Source: JAFEBO01 sp050730655 (GTDB lineage: Bacteria > Planctomycetota > Phycisphaerae > Phycisphaerales > UBA1924). From it: a stretch of DNA of 64,000 nt. This document shows, in pieces, positions 48,961 to 56,884 of the stretch. The DNA lies in NCBI GenBank assembly GCA_050730655.1, contig JBOHNL010000017.1, positions 1 through 64,000 of the forward strand. The letters run 5' to 3'. The translations under genes and the position numbers were made by a program. Numbering within the stretch: the first letter of the stretch is position 1; the number at the start of each line of letters is the position of its first letter. The notes under the pieces were generated by a model. That model ran no database searches. It worked only from the letters and a program-made list of their open reading frames with translations, and had not been told where the DNA came from.

Positions 48961-50778
48961 CTAACGCAAGCGTGAATTCACAAAGAGCCGTATCAGGTCG
49001 GGCACGGACATCTTTCTAAATTTGTCGCGCACGCGCACGGCCAGGGCGGGTTCGTCGGTGATGATGCCGCTGACGCCGAGCGACATGAGGCGGAGCATCT
49101 CCGGTTCGGTGTTGATGGTCCAGACGTAGACGGGCTTGTCGACGCTGCGGGCGCGATCGAGGAACCAGGGCGTTGCGAGGCTCTGATTGACTGCGAGGAA
49201 ATCCGCGCTCACACCAAGCAGATTGCCGGCGGACGCCGAGACGAGCAGACCCGTCTTCAGAGTCGGATCGGCTTTTTCAATTTGCGCGAGCCCGGCTGCA
49301 TCGAGCGAGACCACACAGAAGCGGCCCTTGGATTCTTTGAGCCGCGCCGCAAGCTGCGGCGCGAGTTCGGGATCGGGACGGTTGTATTTCAGTTCGATCA
49401 TCAGGCCGATGGTGCGGCGGGGGAGATCGAGCACCTCGTTGAAGGTGGGAACGTGCTCGATGGAAAACTCGGGTCCGTGGCCACCCCCGATGCGAACATC
49501 GGCAAGTTCCGCGGCAGTGATATCCCAGACGTTTCGCGGATCGCGCGCGACGCGAAACAGGTCGCGATCGTGGAGCACGACGATCTGGCCGTCTTTTGAG
49601 CGTTGAACATCGAGCTCGACCCAATCGGCCCCGTCTTCGATCGCAAGCCAGAACGCGGCGAGGCTGTTTTCGGGTGCGCGCCCGCTGCTGCCGCGGTGTG
49701 CGACGATCTGGATCGTGCCGAGCTTGTGCGCACGATCGCTGAGGCGATCGAGAAGCCAGGCTTCGGCGCCGGCAAAGATCGCGAGGCCGACCACCCAGAA
49801 CGCGAGCTTGAGTTTGAGGCGCGGGAGGATGGACCAGTCGAGCGGCTTAAGCGCTTTACCGGCGTGGCGGCCATCGATCAGCCAGACCGCACCAGCTCGG
49901 GTGGATGTCGAGAGAAAACCGATCAGGGCGAGGACGACGCCGTTGGTGATGAGCAGCGCGCCCGCGACAAGCGCGAGAAGGAGCGCGCGATCGGGGAGCG
50001 CGATCAGCACGCGTTCGGTGAACTCTTTGAGGATGAATGCCGCGGCGGACGCAACGAGAAGGGTTGCAATCGCATGGAGGCCGAGTGTCTCGAGCGTGGG
50101 GCGGAAGGTGGCGCGGAACTGGCGGATGCTTTCGCGAAACGAGGGGTACACCCGCAACTCATCGAGCACGATGAGCGGGCCCATTCGAGCGGTCGCCGCG
50201 AGCGCGAGGAAGATCAAGAGCGCAGTCGGAATCGCCCCGGTGACGGCAATCGCGACGGCGATCCAGAATTCGCGCGGACGATTGGCGAGGTAGAAGTTGA
50301 TGTCGTGTTCATGCAGGAACGTTTTCCAAAGAAACCACACCAGGGCGAGCTGCGGGAGCGTGATCGCCCCGAGCAGAAGTGTTTGGAGGAGCCCGGCGCC
50401 GAGAAGTCGGTGCGAAGCTCTCGCGACGCTGAGCAGGGGCGTGAAGACATTGCCCCCCGCGAGATCGAGGCGGGCATAAATCAAGCACTCGTCGAAGAGC
50501 TGCGCGAAGACAAGAAGCGTTCCGGTGCCCGCGAGCATTGCCACGCCTTTGGGCGTGAAGAGAAACGAAGCGAGATCAAGGTTGCTGACCGCGACACGTC
50601 CGCTCATTCCGAGCAGCGATTCGGCGGCCCAAGACATAAGCGGCGCGAGGATGACGGCGGAAACGAATCCGGCGAGCGCGCCGTATGCAATCACAACGGG
50701 CGCAAACGCGAACATCTGGCGCAGCGACGTGACCAGCGTGCGCACGGGATGCACAAATGGGGTCTCAGTGTGCGGCAT
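48961..50778 (-). CDS. glycerophosphodiester phosphodiesterase with N-terminal membrane domain
   Basis: The protein of about 605 residues starts with a membrane domain of six to eight helices (about 15-320), as in GPDPase_memb proteins. Its C-terminal GDPD catalytic domain (about 345-585) has VAHRGSSGRAPENSLAAF (HRG...EN), DWVELDVQRSKDGQIVVLHD (E-x-D and H) and IGLMIELKYN (E-x-K). It hydrolyses glycerophosphodiesters to glycerol 3-phosphate and an alcohol. The frame is open to a TTG at 50874, but the ATG at 50778 is preferred; neither has a clear ribosome-binding site. Confidence 0.87.
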   Translation of the reverse strand: MPHTETPFVHPVRTLVTSLRQMFAFAPVVIAYGALAGFVSAVILAPLMSWAAESLLGMSGRVAVSNLDLASFLFTPKGVAMLAGTGTLLVFAQLFDECLIYARLDLAGGNVFTPLLSVARASHRLLGAGLLQTLLLGAITLPQLALVWFLWKTFLHEHDINFYLANRPREFWIAVAIAVTGAIPTALLIFLALAATARMGPLIVLDELRVYPSFRESIRQFRATFRPTLETLGLHAIATLLVASAAAFILKEFTERVLIALPDRALLLALVAGALLITNGVVLALIGFLSTSTRAGAVWLIDGRHAGKALKPLDWSILPRLKLKLAFWVVGLAIFAGAEAWLLDRLSDRAHKLGTIQIVAHRGSSGRAPENSLAAFWLAIEDGADWVELDVQRSKDGQIVVLHDRDLFRVARDPRNVWDITAAELADVRIGGGHGPEFSIEHVPTFNEVLDLPRRTIGLMIELKYNRPDPELAPQLAARLKESKGRFCVVSLDAAGLAQIEKADPTLKTGLLVSASAGNLLGVSADFLAVNQSLATPWFLDRARSVDKPVYVWTINTEPEMLRLMSLGVSGIITDEPALAVRVRDKFRKMSVPDLIRLFVNSRLR

Positions 50779-50924
50779 GCGGGCGCGTAGGGAAAGAGGG
50801 GCCACCAAGGCTGGTGGAGAGCGCCGCACGACGAATTGCCGCGAAAGCGGGAGGCATCCTGCGAGTGTAAACAATTACCCGCACACGCACCGCGAAGGAG
50901 AAGAAAGTCGCTCGGAGGCGCTCG

Positions 50925-51185
50925 TTAAAGTTTCTTGAGCAAGACCGGTAACAATGCTTTGGCGATGGGCGCGATGGTGGCGATCGAGAACGCGCTGCCG
51001 AGGAGCGATGAGACAACGCCGCGTGATCCGCGCTTTCCGCGACCGGGCAAAAGCTGGGCAAGTACCAGGCCGGCCGCGGCAGATGCGAGCGCGGGCCCCA
51101 CAAGCGAGTGTGACGCAGATGCGGTCGAGTCGGACTGTTTGGCCCACTCGAGCAGGCGCGTTTTGGCTTCTTGAACTTCGCTCAT
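50925..51185 (-). CDS. small membrane protein, third gene of a yqjDE-like operon
   Basis: The 86-residue protein (MSEVQEAKTRLLEWAKQSD...) has a charged N-terminal helix and a hydrophobic Ala/Leu-rich rest (LVGPALASAAAGLVLAQLLP; LLGSAFSIATIAPIAKALLPVLL), with a Gly/Arg-rich turn between. It resembles YqjK-type envelope proteins only in size and position. Its ATG overlaps the stop codon of the upstream gene (ATGA), so it is translationally coupled. Confidence 0.65.
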   Translation of the reverse strand: MSEVQEAKTRLLEWAKQSDSTASASHSLVGPALASAAAGLVLAQLLPGRGKRGSRGVVSSLLGSAFSIATIAPIAKALLPVLLKKL

Positions 51186-51448
51186 TCGGAGACCCATTTT
51201 GCGATTGCGAGCAGGCCAACGCCGAATGCGATGGCGATTGCACCGGTCGCTGCCGCGGCCCCAGGCGTACCGAGCGGCTGCTGCAGCGCGAGAAAGACGG
51301 AGACAAAGCAGGCGACGAGTCCGACGATGATAAGAACGCCCGCGCAGACAAGTGCCGCGGCCGCGAAGCCGAGACGCGTGGTCGCGGAACGCAGCGCGCG
51401 GCCTTCATCGCGGAGAGCCTTGGAAAACGAACGTCCTTCAGCCTCCAC
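51182..51448 (-). CDS. YqjE-like phage-holin-family membrane protein
   Basis: The protein has two membrane helices (about 25-55, LGFAAAALVCAGVLIIVGLVACFVSVFLAL, and 63-83) and an N-terminal amphipathic helix with VEAEGRSFSKALRDEGR. This matches the YqjE/holin superfamily III pattern. The listed start is a GTG, but the conserved-looking helix continues upstream in frame (KKIAELIVRVADLVEAE) to a CTG at 51490, two codons after the stop of the DUF883 gene and with GAAAGGG at a good distance. The true start may therefore be that CTG. Confidence 0.7.
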   Translation of the reverse strand: MEAEGRSFSKALRDEGRALRSATTRLGFAAAALVCAGVLIIVGLVACFVSVFLALQQPLGTPGAAAATGAIAIAFGVGLLAIAKWVSE

Positions 51449-51493
51449 GAGATCCGCGACACGAACGATGAGTTCAGCGATTTTCTTCAGGTG

Positions 51494-51799
51494 TTAACCC
51501 TTTCGGCAGAGCAGGATACCCAGAAGCACTCCGGCGCCCGCGGCGATCGCCACGCTCGTCCAGGGTTTTTCTTCGATCTGCTCTGCGAGGGTCTTGGCCG
51601 CTTCGCGGCTCTGCTTCTTCGCGACCTTGATCGAGTCGGTCACCTGGCGCTTGGCCATCGAGACACCGTTGGCGGCAGCCTCGGCAACGTCGTGGGCCGT
51701 CTCGCTGATGTCGTCCTTGATGCGGGTGACGTCTTCGCCGAGCTTTTCGATGCTGTCCGAGAAGCCATCATCAACATGGCGTTTCATTGCTCTGGTCAT
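51494..51799 (-). CDS. DUF883 (ElaB/YqjD-like) membrane-anchored protein
   Basis: The 101-residue protein has a long amphipathic helix (VDDGFSDSIEKLGEDVTRIKDD...AANGVSMAKRQVTDSIKVAKKQSREAAKTLAEQIEEKPW) and a C-terminal anchor (TSVAIAAGAGVLLGILLC). This is the DUF883 pattern; E. coli YqjD and ElaB bind ribosomes and tether them to the membrane in stationary phase. GGAG eight bases before the ATG at 51799 fixes the start. It heads an operon with a YqjE-like and a third small gene. Confidence 0.85.
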   Translation of the reverse strand: MTRAMKRHVDDGFSDSIEKLGEDVTRIKDDISETAHDVAEAAANGVSMAKRQVTDSIKVAKKQSREAAKTLAEQIEEKPWTSVAIAAGAGVLLGILLCRKG

Positions 51800-51981
51800 G
51801 GGGCAAACTCCATGGAGGTTCTTCGCGGGAGAGCGAGTCGCACGACCCGGGATCCCCATCCTCCGTCCAAAGAAGAATGCGTTGCGGGCGTGTGGGGGTA
51901 CTAAAAGGGAGGTAAGTTCGGGGTCATGCGGGCGAAACCGGCCTTGGCGGGCCAGATTCGCCTCTGTCGCTACCGTTATTC

Positions 51982-52968
51982 ATGGCGACAGTTTTCCTGA
52001 ATGGGGCATTTCTTGGTCGGGATGAGGCGCGGATTTCCGCGTTTGATGCGGGCATGCAGCACGGCGTCGGCTTGTTCGAGACGATGCTCGCGGTGGAGCG
52101 CTCGGACGGGTGGGAAGTGCTCGATGTGGACGCGCATCTTGATCGGCTCGCGGCATCGGCGCGCGAGCTGCGATTGACGGAGCGATTGCGCGTCGATGCG
52201 CTTCGCGAGGCGGTTGCCCGCACCGCGACGAAGGCAGCGGAAGAGGAAGAGGGGGCGACGCGGCTGCGCGTGAGGTTGACGATTACGGGGGGCGATTTGA
52301 ACTTGCTGCAGAGCAGCAGAACAGCAGAGCAGCAGAGCGGAGAAGGCGGGCAGCAACCCACCTTGTTGATTTCGGCAACGAAAGCGACCGAGTATCCGCG
52401 CGAGATGTTCGATCGCGGGGTGCTGGCGACGATCGCGGATTGGAAGGCCAATCCGCTCGATGGGATGCAGGGGCACAAGACGATCAACTACTGGGCGCGT
52501 TTGCGCGAGTTGCAGACCGCCGCGGCAAAGAACGCGGCGGAGGCGCTGGTTTTTCAGGTGAGCAATTACTTGTGCGGCGGGTGCGTGAGCAATGCGCTGA
52601 TCGTGAAGAACGGGGTGGTATTGACGCCGATCGCGCGCGGGGAAGAGATGCAGAACGCGGAGCTCGGAACGCGGAGTGCGGAACCGGAAGATGCGGGAAG
52701 CGGCAAGGGACGTGCGGTCATGCCGAGCCCGGTGCTGCCTGGTGTGACGCGGCGTTGGGCGCTTGAGTGGGCGGAAGATGAGGGGCTTGAGATCGAGAAG
52801 CGGATGATCGCGATCGACGATGTGCTCAACGCCGACGAAGTGTTGCTCACAAATTCAAGCTGGGGCGTGCTGCCGGTGGTCGCGGTTGAGTCGCGCGTGC
52901 TCGGTGCGGGAAAGCCCGGTGATGTGGGCGCCGCGATGGTGGGGGCGTGGCGGACGCGCATCGGATAA
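51982..52968 (+). CDS. class IV aminotransferase (branched-chain aminotransferase/ADC lyase type)
   Basis: The 328-residue PLP enzyme has the family N-terminus VFLNGAFLGRDEARISAFDAGMQHGVGLFETM, the PLP-binding Lys in MQGHKTINYWARLR (about 170) and the C-terminal VLPGVTRRWALEW and VLLTNSSWGVLPV. It could be IlvE, PabC or D-amino-acid transaminase; sequence alone does not decide. It is longer than the usual 280-290 owing to two insertions: LQSSRTAEQQSGEGGQQ (about 111-127) and QNAELGTRSAEPEDAGSGKG (about 225-244), both coded by repeat-like DNA found in spacers. Confidence 0.88.
   Translation: MATVFLNGAFLGRDEARISAFDAGMQHGVGLFETMLAVERSDGWEVLDVDAHLDRLAASARELRLTERLRVDALREAVARTATKAAEEEEGATRLRVRLTITGGDLNLLQSSRTAEQQSGEGGQQPTLLISATKATEYPREMFDRGVLATIADWKANPLDGMQGHKTINYWARLRELQTAAAKNAAEALVFQVSNYLCGGCVSNALIVKNGVVLTPIARGEEMQNAELGTRSAEPEDAGSGKGRAVMPSPVLPGVTRRWALEWAEDEGLEIEKRMIAIDDVLNADEVLLTNSSWGVLPVVAVESRVLGAGKPGDVGAAMVGAWRTRIG
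52308..52355. repeat. GCAGAGCAGCAG repeat inside the aminotransferase gene
   Basis: Tandem CAGAGCAGCAGAACAGCAG units, in frame. A similar GAGCAGAATAGCAGGAG stretch lies in the spacer at about 25929. Confidence 0.6.
52651..52690. repeat. R8 repeat inside the aminotransferase gene
   Basis: CAGAACGCGGAGCTCGGAAC then GCGGAGTGCGGAACCGG, in frame; an R8-type unit. Confidence 0.6.
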
Positions 52969-52981
52969 GAGCAAAGGCATT

Positions 52982-53114
52982 CACCACAGAGGGACAGAGG
53001 CACGGAGAAAATAAAGTCGGAATGCTTTGTGAAGTCGCCTCGGGCCCTCTTCAGGTTTTTGCTGATTCACCGCACTTGGCACTTTCTTCTCTGTGCCTCA
53101 GTGTCTCTGTGGTG
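52982..53114. terminator. R5 inverted pair between convergent genes
   Basis: CACCACAGAGGGACAGAGGC (52982 onward) and its near-complement CTCTGTGCCTCAGTGTCTCT, ending GTGGTG at 53114, form a 28-base stem. It sits exactly between the convergent aminotransferase and membrane protein genes and probably serves as a bidirectional terminator. Confidence 0.55.
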
Positions 53115-53125
53115 CAGGTATTTCC

Positions 53126-53425
53126 TCACGCCATCGGCGCGATGAACGGCACGATGTAGTGCACGATCAGGAAGACGACGAGACCAAGCCCCCAGATGCC
53201 AAAGACGATCTGGGCGGTCATCACCAGCGAGTGGCGGAAGAACGAAACGAGCACCGGGCCGAGAGCACCGGAAAAATCCTGAAAGCGCAGCGCCTTGTAC
53301 GCGACCGAGGTGAAGAACGAAACCACGATCAGGCAATAGACGTTGACAAACCACGGCGATGAATACGCGCCGTGCCAGAGCGTCGAGATCGGATCGATGA
53401 AGGGGATGTAGGAGATTTCGTTCAT
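53126..53425 (-). CDS. small membrane protein
   Basis: The 99-residue protein has two hydrophobic segments (about 26-45, WFVNVYCLIVVSFFTSVAYK, and 68-96, LVMTAQIVFGIWGLGLVVFLIVHYIVPFI). No motif was recognised. Its ATG overlaps the stop of the upstream DUF6677-like gene by four bases, so the two are coupled and probably function together. Confidence 0.75.
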   Translation of the reverse strand: MNEISYIPFIDPISTLWHGAYSSPWFVNVYCLIVVSFFTSVAYKALRFQDFSGALGPVLVSFFRHSLVMTAQIVFGIWGLGLVVFLIVHYIVPFIAPMA

Positions 53426-53928
53426 GATTTGCGGCCGATCGTCGGGAACATCGCGTCGATTGCCGCGAGAACGTTTAGGAGTCCGGCGACGGCGGTAAAG
53501 AGGATCCCCATCTCGTGGACGCGGGCGAGCGAGCGCTGCGCGGGCGGGCTGCCTCCGGGGACGATTATGCCTTTGTCGTTGATGGATTCGCCGGGATTGG
53601 GCATGCGGCGCATGGCCTTGAAGGACGGGTCGACACCCTTGAAGCGATTCTGATGGATGTAATTGGTGGCGAAGGCGACCACGCCGGTCGGGGCCTGCGC
53701 GATGAACCAGAGGGCATCCTCTTTGCTGTCAACGGCATCGATTCCACCGACAAACAGGCCCGCAAAGAAAAGTCCGAGGACGCCAAAGCCGACAAGAAGG
53801 CCCCTGCGAACCTGCCCGAGGAGGACGTGTCCGAGTCCGGGGATGACGAGCGCCGCGATTCCGGTGAGCGGATTGAAGCCAGTCGCCGGGGCGGGGGCAG
53901 GGGAGGTCGAGGTGGAGGAGGTGCTCAT
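53422..53928 (-). CDS. DUF6677-like membrane protein
   Basis: The 168-residue protein has a Ser/Thr/Pro-rich start (MSTSSTSTSPAPAPATGFNP) and the segment AALVIPGLGHVLLGQVRRGLLVGFGVLGLFFAGLFVGG, typical of proteins with the P-G-L-G-H/Q hairpin (TM2-like/DUF6677). Another hydrophobic segment is near the C-terminus (ILFTAVAGLLNVLAAIDAMF). It is known to me only as a planctomycete membrane family of unknown function. The ATG at 53928 is used because the upstream in-frame extension is not conserved-looking. Confidence 0.7.
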   Translation of the reverse strand: MSTSSTSTSPAPAPATGFNPLTGIAALVIPGLGHVLLGQVRRGLLVGFGVLGLFFAGLFVGGIDAVDSKEDALWFIAQAPTGVVAFATNYIHQNRFKGVDPSFKAMRRMPNPGESINDKGIIVPGGSPPAQRSLARVHEMGILFTAVAGLLNVLAAIDAMFPTIGRKS

Positions 53929-54156
53929 CTGGGTAAATAGACCGACTGGACGCGGGGCGGGAAGAGGGGAAAGATCGGCCGTTGCGGGCGAGGGGGTCCT
54001 GCTTTCCACCGGATATCCACAGTCGGGCCCGAGAGCGAGCAGAACAGGGAAGTGGTTTGACAACTGGACGGCGGGCAGTACTGTACCGCCTCTTGCGGCC
54101 GGGGGCTCGGAAACGGGGCGGCTGGGCAAGAGCATCGACTTCAGGAAGGACGAGAC

Positions 54157-54468
54157 ATGGTCGCGATGATGAGGAATAGGAGCGGAACTGTGTTGATTGC
54201 CGCGGAAAAGGCGACGGGCTTTGCCGGCGCTGGCACGCTTGAACTGGAAGAACGCCCGATGCCGCTGGTGCCGAACGTCGTCATGTTTGATGAAGACGAC
54301 GACGAGGACGACGATTCGCCGTTCGAAGACGACGAAGCGGATGCGGACGGCGTGTTCGGCGAGGGCGAGGCCGAAGACGACGAAGACTTCCTGGACGACG
54401 AGACCGAAGAAGCCGACGGCGAGGAATTTGCGGACGACGAGGAAGATGACGACGATGATGACCTCTAG
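54157..54468 (+). CDS. highly acidic small protein
   Basis: The 103-residue protein begins MVAMMRNRSGTVLIAAEKATG and from about residue 45 is nearly pure Asp/Glu with a few Phe and Ala (DEDDDEDDD...EEADGEEFADDEEDDDDDD). GGAAGGA upstream of the ATG and a good terminator downstream support a real gene. Similar acidic tails occur in DNA-mimic or metal/cation-binding proteins, but no function can be given. Confidence 0.7.
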   Translation: MVAMMRNRSGTVLIAAEKATGFAGAGTLELEERPMPLVPNVVMFDEDDDEDDDSPFEDDEADADGVFGEGEAEDDEDFLDDETEEADGEEFADDEEDDDDDDL

Positions 54469-54511
54469 TTCGCGGTCCTTCTGATCGGTGCGAAGGAATT
54501 CTGTGTATTCG

Positions 54512-54538
54512 GGCGGCGCTCACTGGCGCCGCCTTTTT
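54512..54538 (+). terminator. Rho-independent terminator
   Basis: GGCGGCGC-TCACTG-GCGCCGCC followed by TTTTT, 43 bases after the stop of the acidic protein gene. Confidence 0.85.
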
Positions 54539-54669
54539 CATTGGCAGAACGCGGGAAGAGGGGATCGCGGAGCGAATGCGATGAATCGAGGCGGCGCGCG
54601 GGCCGATGTGGCTGGTCGAGGAGAGCGAAGTGGGTGGTCGGGGTCGGGGGACCTGCCGGGAGTACGCCA

Positions 54670-55146
54670 ATGCCAACGTCCGAAGAACACAAAGGTCCCA
54701 AAGGTCCGATGAAGGTCGACTTCCGAGCGGGCGAGAGCCTGGAAGGAAGCGTCATTGATCGGAGGCTGGGGCTCGACAATCGAGAACTGGCGAAGGCGCA
54801 AGGAGAGGAAGCGCCTTCGACCGGACTCGAAAGACGGCGCGGCCCGGGCAGGCGCCTGAGCGATTTCACCAAGAGCGCTGAAGAAGGCGAGATGACCAAG
54901 GAGCAGTTCCTGTTCCTCGCGGCCATCGACGCGTTCAAGAAGGGGAACGGCAAGACGTTCCCGACTTGGACAGACGTGCTCGAAGTGGTAAGGTTGCTCG
55001 GGTATCGCAAGACCTGCAAGACCGAGATCAATCTGCGGAATGCCGAGGATTGGATGGAGGCCGGAGATTCGCCGTCGAACACCCGCCCGCAGCGTTGGGG
55101 ACAGCGCGAGAAGATCGATCGGGATCGATCGACGAAGGCGGCGTAA
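54670..55146 (+). CDS. Phycisphaerae-type hypothetical protein
   Basis: The 158-residue protein begins MPTSEEHKGPKGPMKVDF, has a variable charged linker, and then a conserved-looking block EGEMTKEQFLFLAAIDAFKKGNGKTFPTWTDVLEVVRLLGYRKT. That block is recognisable in other Phycisphaerae hypothetical proteins and looks like a helical DNA- or protein-binding unit. The ATG at 54670, preceded by CGGGAG, is preferred over the longer frame from 54541. A terminator follows. Confidence 0.65.
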   Translation: MPTSEEHKGPKGPMKVDFRAGESLEGSVIDRRLGLDNRELAKAQGEEAPSTGLERRRGPGRRLSDFTKSAEEGEMTKEQFLFLAAIDAFKKGNGKTFPTWTDVLEVVRLLGYRKTCKTEINLRNAEDWMEAGDSPSNTRPQRWGQREKIDRDRSTKAA

Positions 55147-55191
55147 AAACTCGCCGATGGGGCGAATTGAAAATTACGATTGCAATTGGTG

Positions 55192-55217
55192 GCCCGCTTC
55201 TCCGAAGCGGGTTTTTT
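55192..55217 (+). terminator. Rho-independent terminator
   Basis: CCCGCTTC-TCC-GAAGCGGG then TTTTTT. The preceding TTGGTGGC is shared with the hairpins at 58471 and 60354, which makes these a small terminator-like repeat family. Confidence 0.85.
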
Positions 55218-55321
55218 CATGACGCTTCGAAATTGCGGAGTCGGCAGCCGACCAGCCGCGTTTGATCTTTTGCACGCTGCGCCGAGATCCCGCCAAGCAC
55301 ATCCAAACAACCAAAACCTTG

Positions 55322-55345
55322 CCGTACGAGCCCAAGCGAAGCGAC
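55322..55345. repeat. R1 half copy (E)
   Basis: Left arm only, CCGTACGAGCCCAAGCGAAG, without the matching right arm. It lies just upstream of the CLC gene. Confidence 0.7.
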
Positions 55346-55434
55346 GGGACACTTGCCCCGCAAACACCGCGCGCACCATTTTTCTCCGCGAGCACCCCGC
55401 TGATATCCTCGCGATCGCATCAGGAGCGTTCGCA

Positions 55435-56826
55435 TTGGAACCAGTCACAGCAAAGAAAGAATGGCGGGGCGGCGCTCATCTGATCGGGTTGATGTTTGTT
55501 TCCATCGGCGCGGGCGCGGTTGTCGGCCTTGTCGCAGCGTCGTTCCGGCTCGCGCTAGTTTGGGTGGAGCAGCGCCGCGTGCTGGCGCTCGAGTGGGCGC
55601 AGAACGTTCCGATTTGGGGCGTGATCGCGGCGATCGGCGCGTGTGCGCTTGCCGCGGCTGTTGCAGCATGGCTGGTCGAACGGTTTTCCCCGGATTCCGC
55701 CGGAAGCGGAATCCCGCACGTCGAATCAGTGCTTCAACACGATGTCGCCATCGCGCCCGGGCGGCTGATCCCGGTGAAGTTTGTGGGCGGCCTGCTCGCG
55801 ATCGGCTCGGGGCTCGCGCTCGGGCGCGAAGGGCCGAGTGTGCAGATGGGCGCGACGATCGCGCATGAAATCGGCCGGAAGCTTGGGTGGAGGACTGTCG
55901 ATTGCCGGTCCTTGCTTGCCGCGGGAGCGGGCGCGGGATTGGCGACTGCGTTCAATGCGCCGATCGGCGGATCGGTCTTTGTACTCGAAGAACTCGTTCG
56001 CAGGTTTGATACCCGCATCACGATCGTGACGTTTGGCGCATTGACCGGCGCGATTGGCATGGCGCGGCTGATGCTCGGGGCGACGCCGGAATTTGCCGTT
56101 GCCGAGGTTGGCGAGCCGGCGCTCTCCGCGATGCCGGCGTTTTTGCTGCTCGGGTTTGTGATGGGCGCGATCGGGGTTGTGTACAACAAACTGATCGTGG
56201 GCCTGTTGAGCGTGGCGGATTCTGCGCGGCACGTGCCGCGCTGGGCAACCGCGGCGCTGGTCGGAACCGTGATCGGATTGCTCGGGTTCTGCTGGCCTCA
56301 CGCAGTCGGCGGCGGCGATGTGCTGACGGTCGAGGCGCTGCACTGGGGAAGGGCGCCCGCAAGTGTCGGCGGAGTTCTGCAGGTTCCCGGCGTTGGTGCA
56401 GCCGCAATTTGGACGTTGGCGGCGTTGTTTGTTGTGAGGCTCGTGCTCGGCCCGCTCTCATATGCGGCGCAGACCCCGGGCGGGTTGTTTGCGCCGCTGC
56501 TCGCGGTGGGGGCGCAGGCTGGCGTGCTTTGTGCAATCGGGTGGAATGCGATGTGCCACGTGGCGCTGCCCGGTGCCGCCGGCGCGACGATAGATCCCGC
56601 GGTCATGGGCATCGTCGCGATGGTCGGGCTTTTCGCGGCGGTCGTGCGTGCGCCGCTCACCGGGATCGTGCTCGTGTCGGAGATGACGGTGGGGACGACT
56701 CTTCTGCTTCCGATGATCGGTGTGTGCGTCGGGGCGATGCAGGTACCGACGATCGTGGGGAATGAGCCGATTTATGAGTCGCTCAGGCAGCGGGCGTTGA
56801 GGATGCTGAGTGTGCGGGCGAACTAG
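55435..56826 (+). CDS. CLC-family chloride channel or Cl-/H+ antiporter
   Basis: The 463-residue protein with 10-12 membrane segments shows all CLC selectivity motifs: GSGIPHVE (GSGIP), LGREGPSVQMG (GREGP, with the gating Glu), GGSVFVLEEL and GGLFAPLLAVGA (GxFxP). A TTG is used as start because CAGGAGCG lies eight bases before it; the frame stays open further upstream through the R1 half copy, which is not conserved sequence. Whether it is an antiporter depends on a second Glu that I could not place with certainty; the absence of C-terminal CBS domains is usual for bacterial members. Confidence 0.93.
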   Translation: MEPVTAKKEWRGGAHLIGLMFVSIGAGAVVGLVAASFRLALVWVEQRRVLALEWAQNVPIWGVIAAIGACALAAAVAAWLVERFSPDSAGSGIPHVESVLQHDVAIAPGRLIPVKFVGGLLAIGSGLALGREGPSVQMGATIAHEIGRKLGWRTVDCRSLLAAGAGAGLATAFNAPIGGSVFVLEELVRRFDTRITIVTFGALTGAIGMARLMLGATPEFAVAEVGEPALSAMPAFLLLGFVMGAIGVVYNKLIVGLLSVADSARHVPRWATAALVGTVIGLLGFCWPHAVGGGDVLTVEALHWGRAPASVGGVLQVPGVGAAAIWTLAALFVVRLVLGPLSYAAQTPGGLFAPLLAVGAQAGVLCAIGWNAMCHVALPGAAGATIDPAVMGIVAMVGLFAAVVRAPLTGIVLVSEMTVGTTLLLPMIGVCVGAMQVPTIVGNEPIYESLRQRALRMLSVRAN

Positions 56827-56884
56827 GCGGCGGCCAGAGTGCGGCCCGGCTTGCCCGGTTGTACGATGGCCCGGAGCCTCGCGC

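Noticed and set aside
55180..55434. Longer N-terminus for the CLC protein
   Set aside because: The extension includes a terminator hairpin and the R1 half copy; the TTG at 55435 has a proper ribosome-binding site and starts near the first membrane helix.
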